Shown here piece after piece: positions 1-4,730 of a DNA stretch of 5,438 nucleotides. Source of the DNA: an uncultured Intestinimonas sp. (lineage in GTDB: Bacteria; Bacillota_A; Clostridia; Oscillospirales; Oscillospiraceae). A program made the position numbers and the translations under genes. The notes beneath the pieces were generated by a model. That model was not told where the DNA came from. It searched no databases and saw only the letters and a program-made list of their open reading frames with translations. Position 1 is the first letter of the stretch; every line of letters starts with the position of its first letter. The stretch lies in contig CAUBHZ010000148.1 in NCBI GenBank assembly GCA_958435885.1, positions 1 through 5,438 of the forward strand, given 5' to 3'.

Positions 1-21
1 CACGTCAGAAGAACACTGCGC

Positions 22-264
22 TCACTTGTTCATGAGCTCACGGATGCAGTTGGGGCACACATTCTTGCCCTTGAAATTGATCACATCCTGGGCATCATCG
101 CAGAAAATACAGGCAGGTTGGTACTTTTTGAGGACAATGGAGGCCCCATCCACGTAGATCTCCAGAGAGTCCTTCTCTGCAATGTCGAGGGTGCGGCGCA
201 GCTCAATGGGGAGCACGATCCGTCCCAGCTCGTCAACTTTCCGTACGATCCCGGTCGATTTCAT
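22..264 (-). CDS. AbrB/SpoVT-family transcriptional regulator with a C-terminal four-cysteine segment
   Basis: This encodes an 80-residue protein. Residues 3-46 match the swapped-hairpin AbrB fold: the opening TGIVRKVDELGRIVLP is the family signature, followed by an ELRRTLDI helix and the strand LEIYVDGASIVLKK. Family members bind DNA as dimers or tetramers and commonly act as transition-state or sporulation regulators. The C-terminal part (about 50-76) carries two CxxC pairs, Cys52/Cys55 and Cys70/Cys73, spaced like a small zinc ribbon. This differs from the C-terminal multimerisation domain of Bacillus AbrB. Metal binding is inferred from spacing only. The ATG at 264-262 is chosen because a strong SD (GGGAAGGAG, 286-278) precedes it and the AbrB motif starts within three residues. 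It is divergent from spmAB and has its own promoter. The specific regulon cannot be told from the sequence. Confidence 0.9.
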   Translation of the reverse strand: MKSTGIVRKVDELGRIVLPIELRRTLDIAEKDSLEIYVDGASIVLKKYQPACIFCDDAQDVINFKGKNVCPNCIRELMNK

Positions 265-277
265 AGTTCTGTTTTAG

Positions 278-328
278 CTCCTTCCCAGATACTGGAGACG
301 AATCAAGGCATTTCTGGACCAGTATCTG
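278..328 (-). promoter_or_regulatory. 5'-terminal leader hairpin abutting the ribosome binding site
   Basis: Two perfect 10-bp inverted arms, 319-328 (CCAGTATCTG on the plus strand) and 286-295, enclose a 23-nt loop. In the minus-strand transcript the first arm begins within one or two bases of the predicted 5' end. The second arm ends exactly where the SD (GGGAAGGAG, 286-278) starts, sharing its first G. The SD core stays outside the stem. There is no U-run, so it is not a terminator. A stabilising 5' stem or a regulatory stem is an inference. It could also be read as a DNA operator of two half-sites. Confidence 0.55.
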
Positions 329-334
329 TCATGT

Positions 335-362
335 ATTATAACATATTGTATAGAAAAGTCAA
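335..362 (-). promoter_or_regulatory. Sigma-A-type promoter of the AbrB-family gene
   Basis: On the minus strand there is TTGACT at 362-357 (5 of 6 to consensus) and a perfect TATAAT at 340-335, separated by 16 bp. The predicted transcription start is at about 328-330, giving a leader of roughly 65 nt before the ATG. The region is AT-rich against GC-rich surroundings. An imperfect 16-bp dyad (337-352, 12 of 16 positions symmetric) overlaps the -10 and spacer and could be an operator, but this is weak. Confidence 0.8.
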
Positions 363-420
363 TCAGAATATGGAAATCAGGGTAAAAATATGTCTATCCT
401 ACGAAAATGCTGGGTTTTGG

Positions 421-449
421 ACATGTTTTGGCCTATTCGGGCATAGATT
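421..449 (+). promoter_or_regulatory. Candidate sigma-E-like (mother-cell) promoter for spmAB
   Basis: CATAGATT at 442-449 matches the sigma-E -10 consensus CATACAHT at 7 of 8 positions. ACATGTT at 421-427, 14 bp upstream, matches the -35 consensus KMATATT at 5 of 7. In B. subtilis spmA and spmB are transcribed with dacB from a sigma-E promoter, so the type fits the genes. The predicted start at about 455-457 leaves only a few bases before the SD at 460-466. Assignment rests on a hand match. The CATA core is also shared by sigma-K sites. Confidence 0.4.
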
Positions 450-473
450 CTGTACGGATGGGAGGGTTTAAAA

Positions 474-1052
474 ATGGGAATGTCCGGAATTTGGACGGGA
501 ATGGTGGCCGTCTCGCTGGTGTGCGCTCTGGCCACCGGCCGGGGCTCGGAGCTGGCCGCCGCCGCCATGGAGGGTGCCTCTGCCGGGGTGGAGCTGTGTC
601 TGGGGATGGCGGGAGCGCTGTGCCTGTGGACGGGGGTCATGGAGGTGCTGCGCCGTGCGGGAGCCATGGGGTGGCTCTCCCGGCTGCTGCGGCCGGTGCT
701 GGGCCGGCTCTATCCGGACTTCGCCCGGGACAGCGGGGTGATGGATGCCATCTCGGCCAATGTGTCGGCCAATCTGCTGGGCCTGGGCAACGCCGCCACC
801 CCTCTGGGGCTGGACGCCGCCCGACGCATGAGCCGCCGCTCGCCGGGGGTGGCCTCCGACGCCCTGTGCATGCTGGTGGTGTGCAACACCGCCTCCATCC
901 AGCTCATCCCCACCACGGTGGCGGCGGTGCGGGCGGGTGCGGGGAGTACCGCCCCGTTTGACATCCTGCCGGCGGTGTGGCTGGCCTCGGCGCTGTCGGT
1001 GACGGCGGGCATCCTGGCCGCCCGGCTCTTCGCCCGGCTGTGGAGGGACTGA
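474..1052 (+). CDS. spmA: Spore maturation protein A (SpmA)
   Basis: This 192-residue protein is close to the usual 190-200 of SpmA. It is a hydrophobic membrane protein of the nucleoside-recognition/Gate domain type. Segments at about 7-22, 41-59, 131-151 and 165-185 are hydrophobic. The diagnostic blocks are SANVSANLLGLGNAATPLGL (94-113) and NTASIQLIPTTVAAVR (138-153), both nearly as in Bacillus SpmA. In B. subtilis and C. perfringens SpmA works with SpmB to lower spore core water content and so supports heat resistance; the transported substrate, if any, is unknown. The ATG at 474 lies 7 nt after GGGAGGG (460-466). A second Met two codons on (480) would be at poorer spacing. spmB follows after 2 nt. 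dacB, which precedes spmA in B. subtilis, is absent here; upstream is a divergent regulator instead. Confidence 0.95.
   Translation: MGMSGIWTGMVAVSLVCALATGRGSELAAAAMEGASAGVELCLGMAGALCLWTGVMEVLRRAGAMGWLSRLLRPVLGRLYPDFARDSGVMDAISANVSANLLGLGNAATPLGLDAARRMSRRSPGVASDALCMLVVCNTASIQLIPTTVAAVRAGAGSTAPFDILPAVWLASALSVTAGILAARLFARLWRD
1042..1046 (+). promoter_or_regulatory. Ribosome binding site fixing the spmB start
   Basis: GGAGG inside the last codons of spmA lies 8 nt before the ATG at 1055. The same frame is open further upstream to 977, but that would overlap spmA by 76 nt without a comparable SD. The 1055 start also gives the normal SpmB N-terminus. Confidence 0.8.
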
Positions 1053-1054
1053 CG

Positions 1055-1576
1055 ATGGAGGTGTTGGAACTCACCGTTCCCCTTCTGCTGGCAGGGGCGG
1101 CCCTGCTGGGCCTGTGGCGGCGGGTGGACGTGTACGACGCCCTCCTCACCGGGGCCGCCGACGGCCTGGGGGTCCTCATCCGCATCGTGCCCGCCCTCAT
1201 CGCCCTGCTGACGGCGGTGTGGATGCTCCGGGCCTCGGGGGCTCTGGAGCTGCTGGCGGGGCTGCTGGCCCCGGTGCTGGAGCGGCTGGGCATCCCCTCA
1301 GAGACGGTGGCCCTGCTGCTGGTGCGCCCGGTGAGCGGCAGCGCCGCCCTGGGGGTGGGTGCCGATCTCATCCGGACCTACGGTCCCGACTCCACCGTGG
1401 GCCGGACGGCGGCGGTGATGCTCGGCTCTACCGAGACCACCTTCTACACCGTGGCCGTCTACTTCAGCGCCGCCGGCATCAAAAAGACCCGGTACGCCGT
1501 CCCCGCCGCCCTGTGCGCCGACCTGGCCGGCTTTGTCTCTGCGGCCTGGGCGGTGCGGCTCTTCTTTCCCACATGA
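1055..1576 (+). CDS. spmB: Spore maturation protein B (SpmB)
   Basis: This 173-residue protein is close to the roughly 178 of B. subtilis SpmB. It is a membrane protein with hydrophobic stretches at about 5-20, 37-57, 82-90 and 150-170. Family-specific blocks are RPVSGSAALG (91-100), MLGSTETTFYTVAVYF (122-137) and AAGIKKTRYAVP (139-150). It shares the Gate/nucleoside-recognition fold with SpmA and is needed with it for spore core dehydration in B. subtilis. The mechanism is unknown. It starts 2 nt after the spmA stop with its SD inside spmA, so the two are co-transcribed and probably translationally linked. The gene ends directly at a strong terminator. Confidence 0.95.
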   Translation: MEVLELTVPLLLAGAALLGLWRRVDVYDALLTGAADGLGVLIRIVPALIALLTAVWMLRASGALELLAGLLAPVLERLGIPSETVALLLVRPVSGSAALGVGADLIRTYGPDSTVGRTAAVMLGSTETTFYTVAVYFSAAGIKKTRYAVPAALCADLAGFVSAAWAVRLFFPT

Positions 1577-1617
1577 CAAAAGAGCGGGCGGACCCAACCG
1601 GTCCGCCCGCTCTTTTG
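1577..1617. terminator. Bidirectional intrinsic terminator between converging operons
   Basis: A perfect 18-bp stem (1577-1594 with 1600-1617) has a 5-nt loop. The inner stem is GC-rich, and the outer stem has AAAA on the left (1578-1581) and TTTT on the right (1613-1616), so a U-run follows the GC core in both directions. It begins at the base after the spmB stop and ends 4 nt before the stop of the minus-strand gene at 1622. It can therefore end both transcripts. Confidence 0.93.
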
Positions 1618-1621
1618 CTGC

Positions 1622-2842
1622 TCAGGTGTCGAAGGAGCCGTCCCACACCGGCAGGTTGGTGAGGAAGCGCCCCTCCACCGCCGGCACATAGTAGGCCCCG
1701 AAGGTCTGGAGGCCGTCCTCCTCCGCCTCCTCCGGAAGCCGGACGTAGAAGCGGTAGTAGGGCATCCAGCAGCCCTCCATTGTCCCGCCCCGGTAGACCA
1801 GCTCCACCTTCTCCACGTACTCCAGCCCCGGCAGCTCATAGGGCACGCTGGTGATGTAGTGCCCCTCTCCCAGCAGCTCCTGCGCCTCCTCCACTGTGAT
1901 GATGGGGTAGTTCCCCAGCTTGTGGGAGAGGTCGGCCTGGTAAAACCGGATCATCCATAGGTTTCCGGCATCATCCGGATAAAAGGCCACCCGGCGGAAG
2001 TGGTACCCCACCAACTGCTCGGTGAGGTCCCCAGCCCTCTCATAAACCTCGATCTGATAGCCCTGCTCCCGGTAGATGTTGTAGTCGCCGCCCCAGAGGC
2101 TGAGGGTGGGCTTTTCCATGTCTAGCAGGGTATCGTAGGTTTCCATCAGGTATTCTCCCGCCGCCTCCATGGCGTCATAGGGGGCGTGGTAACCGAAGTC
2201 GTACCCCTCCGGCAGGATACGTGCGGGCTCGAACTCCAGGGTGACGGGCAGGGTGCTGCTCACATCCAGGGTGAGCCCGTCCCCCTGGATGACCAGCGTC
2301 CCCCAGTCGGTCTCCTCAATCTCCACCCCCTCCAGACCCAGACGGCCGGCCGCCTCCCGCAGGGCGGCTTCCATGGCGGCCCGGTCCTCCACAGGCTGTC
2401 CGTATTCATCCAACTCCAGCGGATTCGCGTACACGGGCAGGGTGGTGAGCCCGGCCTCCTCCGTCCAGGGGTTGCCGCTGACCAGCTCGGAGATGTCGTA
2501 GGCCATGTACCCCTCAAAGCCCATGCCCGTCTCCCCCAGCTCAATGGTGAGCATGGGCAGGCCGTCCACCGTGGGGACGGGGGTGGCCTGTGCCGTCTCT
2601 ATCGGAGCCGTGGTCTCTGCCGCTGGGGTGGTGGTCTCCGCCGCCGGGGTGGGGACCGGCTCCGCCGGACCGCCGCCCCAGCGGACCGCCCCAAAGAGCA
2701 CCACCCCGGCGCAGGCCGCCAGGGCGGCCCAGCCCTTCCAATGGTTCCGCCGCACGCCTCCGGTGCCCCGGACGGCGTCCGTCTCCTCCAGGAGGTCGTC
2801 GCCGATGTGGGCCATGGCGTCGCTGATGTCCTCCCGCTTCAT
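1622..2842 (-). CDS. Single-pass membrane protein, putative anti-sigma factor partnered with the adjacent sigma factor
   Basis: The protein has 406 residues. The cytoplasmic N-terminus is short (1-35) and contains ISDAMAHIGDDLLEETD, an acidic helix of the kind common at the start of clostridial proteins encoded just after sigma-70 family factors. One membrane segment follows (about 36-53, GWAALAACAGVVLFGAV), giving an N-in topology. A Pro/Thr/Ala/Glu-rich linker (about 59-92) leads to an extracytoplasmic region of about 310 residues rich in Tyr and acidic residues. Within it, YPIITVEEAQELL (312-324) resembles the helix of PepSY/YycI-like modules, and PYYRFYVRLPEE plus FGAYYVPAVEG lie near the end. 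No enzyme motif is seen. The ATG at 2842 overlaps the sigma stop as ATGA and has GGGAGGG 9 nt upstream. The anti-sigma role is inferred from gene pairing and topology, not from a recognised anti-sigma domain. Confidence 0.85.
   Translation of the reverse strand: MKREDISDAMAHIGDDLLEETDAVRGTGGVRRNHWKGWAALAACAGVVLFGAVRWGGGPAEPVPTPAAETTTPAAETTAPIETAQATPVPTVDGLPMLTIELGETGMGFEGYMAYDISELVSGNPWTEEAGLTTLPVYANPLELDEYGQPVEDRAAMEAALREAAGRLGLEGVEIEETDWGTLVIQGDGLTLDVSSTLPVTLEFEPARILPEGYDFGYHAPYDAMEAAGEYLMETYDTLLDMEKPTLSLWGGDYNIYREQGYQIEVYERAGDLTEQLVGYHFRRVAFYPDDAGNLWMIRFYQADLSHKLGNYPIITVEEAQELLGEGHYITSVPYELPGLEYVEKVELVYRGGTMEGCWMPYYRFYVRLPEEAEEDGLQTFGAYYVPAVEGRFLTNLPVWDGSFDT
2610..2651 (-). repeat. Two-unit 21-bp tandem repeat in the extracytoplasmic linker
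   Basis: Units 2610-2630 and 2631-2651 agree at 19 of 21 bases. The two differences are third-position synonymous changes. They encode TPAAETT twice, followed in the protein by a degenerate relative (APIETAQ, encoded just left of 2610). The repeat length is a multiple of three, so copy changes would keep the frame and only alter the distance between membrane and sensor region. Confidence 0.8.
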
Positions 2843-3399
2843 ACCGAAAAACCCTCCCTTCGCAGGTGTTCCCGCAGTTCTAACCGGGTCCGGTGGAGGA
2901 GGCTCTTGGCCTGGGACAGGCCCAGCCCCTGGTCGGCCGCCACCGTCCGGATGGGGTCCATGTAGTAGTATCGGGCCACGAAGGCCCGGCGGGCCGTGGG
3001 AGAAAGGGTGCGGAGGTAGGCGCCGATGGCCTCCCCCAGCAGGCGCAGGTCCACCGCCTCCTGGGTGGCGTCCCCGCCGGAGAGGCATTCGGACAATTCC
3101 TCCAGGGAGAGGGCATACTCCGACGCCCGGCGCTTCTGCCGGTGCCTGTGCCGGAAGCGGTCGATGGCGCATCCCCGGAGGATTTTCCCAAGATAGGTGG
3201 AAAGCACCGCCGGCCGCTGGATGGGCATGGAGTTCCACGCCTTGAGATAGGTGTCGTTGACGCACTCCTCGCCGTCCTCCCGGTCGGAGAGGATCTGCCA
3301 GGCGATCTTGCTGAGATAGGCCCCATACTTTCCCTGGGTGACCCGGATGGCCTCCTGGTCCCGCTGCCAGTAGAGCGCCACGATGGCCTTGTCCTCCAT
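2839..3399 (-). CDS. Sigma-70 family RNA polymerase sigma factor (ECF-like)
   Basis: The protein has 186 residues and the two-domain layout of ECF-like factors. Region 2 spans about 20-90, with the core-binding block DGEECVNDTYLKAWNS (42-57) and the basic -10 recognition part TYLGKILRGCAIDRFRHRHR (68-87). Region 4 spans about 120-180: LSPTARRAFVARYYYMD, then the helix-turn-helix VAADQGLGLSQAKSLLHRTRLELREHL. There is no region 1.1 or 3. It would direct polymerase to a dedicated promoter set, probably controlled by the co-encoded membrane protein. The ATG at 3399 has GGGAGG 7 nt upstream. A longer reading from 3498 would run into the preceding gene's terminator hairpin and is rejected. Its TGA overlaps the next ATG. 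The target genes are unknown. Confidence 0.92.
   Translation of the reverse strand: MEDKAIVALYWQRDQEAIRVTQGKYGAYLSKIAWQILSDREDGEECVNDTYLKAWNSMPIQRPAVLSTYLGKILRGCAIDRFRHRHRQKRRASEYALSLEELSECLSGGDATQEAVDLRLLGEAIGAYLRTLSPTARRAFVARYYYMDPIRTVAADQGLGLSQAKSLLHRTRLELREHLRREGFSV
2852..2858 (-). promoter_or_regulatory. Ribosome binding site fixing the membrane-protein start
   Basis: GGGAGGG on the minus strand, inside the last codons of the sigma gene, lies 9 nt before the ATG at 2842. The reading frame stays open upstream to 3433, but that stretch is only an out-of-frame reading of the sigma gene. Confidence 0.8.
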
Positions 3400-3406
3400 A
3401 TACCTT

Positions 3407-3412
3407 CCTCCC
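3407..3412 (-). promoter_or_regulatory. Ribosome binding site fixing the sigma factor start
   Basis: GGGAGG on the minus strand is 7 nt before ATG 3399-3397, within a purine-rich stretch. It supports the 186-residue protein over a 219-residue reading starting at 3498. Confidence 0.8.
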
Positions 3413-3472
3413 TTCTGCCCTATATCCCGACAAACGGGGCCGTCTGGTTGCGTCAAGACGAAAATTTCTTGC

Positions 3473-3504
3473 AAAAAACGGCGTGCGGAAGCCCGCACGC
3501 CGTT
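3473..3504 (-). terminator. Intrinsic terminator of the AI-2E family permease gene
   Basis: A perfect 12-bp stem (3477-3488 with 3493-3504) with a 4-nt loop is followed on the minus strand by a run of six T (3478-3473). It starts 6 nt after the TAA at 3513-3511. It separates the permease transcript from the sigma gene, which must then have its own promoter in 3400-3472. I could not place that promoter with confidence. Confidence 0.92.
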
Positions 3505-3510
3505 CTGGCT

Positions 3511-4635
3511 TTACTCGCCGGTTTTTTCCTGCCGGGCCAGGCGCTTGCGCACGTCCCGCTTCAGCAGGGCGTAGAGGATGGAGGCCACCGGCACGCTGAG
3601 GAGGACGCCGGCCAGGTCAAAGAGGCCGCCGCCCACGGTGACAGCGGTGAGGACCCAGATACCGGGCAGGCCCAGGGAGGTGCCCACCACCCGGGGATAG
3701 ATGACGTTGCCCTCGATCTGCTGGAGGCAGACCAGGAAGACCAGGAAGATGAGGGCGTCCACGGGGTCCACCATGACCAGCAGCAGGGCGGAGGTGATGG
3801 CGCCCACGTAGGCGCCCACCACGGGCACCAGAGCGGAGACGCCGATAAGGACGGCGATGAGGAGGGCGTAGTCCAGCCGCAGGATGAGCATGCCCAGGAA
3901 GGTGAGGCCGCCCAGGATGCAGGCCTCGGTGATCTGGCCGCTGACAAAGCGGCTGAAGGTGGTGGCGGTGAGCGCGGCCACGTCCAGCACCACGTCATAG
4001 ACCTTCTTGGGAACGTAGGCTCTGAGGACCCGGCGGCACTGTCCCAGGAGGGTGTCCTTGCCGGAGAGCATATAGACGGAGAAGACCAGGGCCAGCACCA
4101 TGGTGACCACCAGGGAGACCAGCCCGCTGGTGAGGCTGAGGAGCTGGGGCACGGCGGTGGAGAGGGCGGAGAAGAGGCGGTTGACAAAGTCCCGCAGGGT
4201 CTGGCCGACCTGGGAGAGGTCCAGCTCCTCCAGGTGGAGCCAGTTTGTGATGTCGTTGATCCAGACCTGGACCTGGGCCAGGTAGCCGCCCAGGTTGGCG
4301 CCAAAGCGGCCCACGCTGCTGGTGAGCTGGGGGATGACGAAGGCGAAGATGGCGGCCACCACCCCGATGAGGAGCACATAGGAGAGGGCCACGGCCAGGG
4401 GCAGGCTGAGTCCGGCCAGTGGGGTCTTGCCCAGGCCCCGGTCCAGCAGGCGGCGGAAGAAGGCGCAGGGCCGCGCCAGCACGAAGGCGATGGCCAGGCC
4501 GGCAAAGAGGGGGGTCAGGTTGGAGAGGATCAGGCGCACCGTCCTCCAGAGGTCCTCGAACCGGACCACCACAAAGACCAGGCCCACCGTGAAGGTGATG
4601 AGCAGCAGGAGGCTGCGGAAGAGTTTTTTGTCCAT
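3511..4635 (-). CDS. AI-2E family (UPF0118) membrane transporter
   Basis: This is a 374-residue polytopic membrane protein of the AI-2E/TqsA/YtvI family, normally 330-400 residues. Hydrophobic segments lie at about 8-24, 40-55, 76-101, 165-190, 237-252, 256-288, 293-305 and 325-357, with a long hydrophilic loop at 103-160. Family landmarks are FVSGQITEACILGGLTFLG (230-248), LVPVVGAYVGAI (269-280), QQIEGNVIYPRVVG (305-318) and the C-terminal LPGIWVLTAVTVGGGLFDLAG (323-343). The family includes E. coli TqsA, linked to AI-2 export, but other members are cation antiporters, so the name does not fix the substrate. The tail (359-370) is basic and cytoplasmic. The ATG at 4635 has GGGAG 7 nt upstream. 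The gene is a single-gene unit, with its own promoter and terminator. Confidence 0.93.
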   Translation of the reverse strand: MDKKLFRSLLLLITFTVGLVFVVVRFEDLWRTVRLILSNLTPLFAGLAIAFVLARPCAFFRRLLDRGLGKTPLAGLSLPLAVALSYVLLIGVVAAIFAFVIPQLTSSVGRFGANLGGYLAQVQVWINDITNWLHLEELDLSQVGQTLRDFVNRLFSALSTAVPQLLSLTSGLVSLVVTMVLALVFSVYMLSGKDTLLGQCRRVLRAYVPKKVYDVVLDVAALTATTFSRFVSGQITEACILGGLTFLGMLILRLDYALLIAVLIGVSALVPVVGAYVGAITSALLLVMVDPVDALIFLVFLVCLQQIEGNVIYPRVVGTSLGLPGIWVLTAVTVGGGLFDLAGVLLSVPVASILYALLKRDVRKRLARQEKTGE

Positions 4636-4670
4636 GGAGAGACTCCCATCCTTCTGATTTCGGTGACACC

Positions 4671-4700
4671 ACTATAGCATCTCCCCCATGGGGAAGTCAA
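4671..4700 (-). promoter_or_regulatory. Extended -10 sigma-A promoter of the permease gene
   Basis: On the minus strand TTGACT (4700-4695) and TATAGT (4676-4671) are 18 bp apart. TGC directly before the -10 gives an extended -10 motif. The predicted start at about 4664 makes a leader of roughly 29 nt. The spacer holds a perfect 10-bp palindrome CCCCATGGGG (4684-4693). Confidence 0.75.
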
Positions 4701-4730
4701 TGCGCCGCCGGAAAGATGGGGAAAAGGGGG

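Larger units (their letters stand above)
265..473. other. AT-rich divergent intergenic region
   Basis: This 209-bp stretch separates the AbrB-family gene from spmA. It holds the minus-strand promoter and leader hairpin (278-362), the candidate spmA promoter (421-449) and the spmA SD (460-466). Between about 363 and 420 I see only AT-rich sequence with no clear site. No Spo0A box of the TGTCGAA type is present. Confidence 0.7.

Noticed and set aside
118..471. A plus-strand frame of 117 codons across the AbrB-type gene and its promoter.
   Set aside because: It is antisense to a clear AbrB-family gene, has no SD and no recognisable domain, and crosses the non-coding divergent region.
2843..3433. 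An N-terminal extension of the membrane protein from 3433, giving 603 residues.
   Set aside because: The added part is an out-of-frame reading of the sigma gene. The ATG at 2842 has an SD, the ATGA overlap and a sensible topology.
3419..3460. A promoter for the sigma gene: TTGACG at 3456-3451 with a GATATA-like -10, or an ECF-type AAC/GTC pair for autoregulation.
   Set aside because: At 17 bp from TTGACG there is no credible -10, GATATA is about 24 bp away, and the AAC to TGTC gap is about 2 bp short of the usual ECF spacing. A promoter must exist here, but none fits well enough to annotate.
3400..3498. A longer sigma factor starting at 3498.
   Set aside because: It would start within the permease terminator hairpin and add 33 unrelated residues. 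ATG 3399 has a well-placed GGGAGG.
2893..4677. A 594-codon open frame on the plus strand across the sigma and permease genes.
   Set aside because: It is antisense to two well-supported genes and runs through their terminator. Its protein is low-complexity His/Gly/Asp/Glu/Gln-rich with no domain. Long antisense frames are expected in GC-rich DNA with strong third-position bias.
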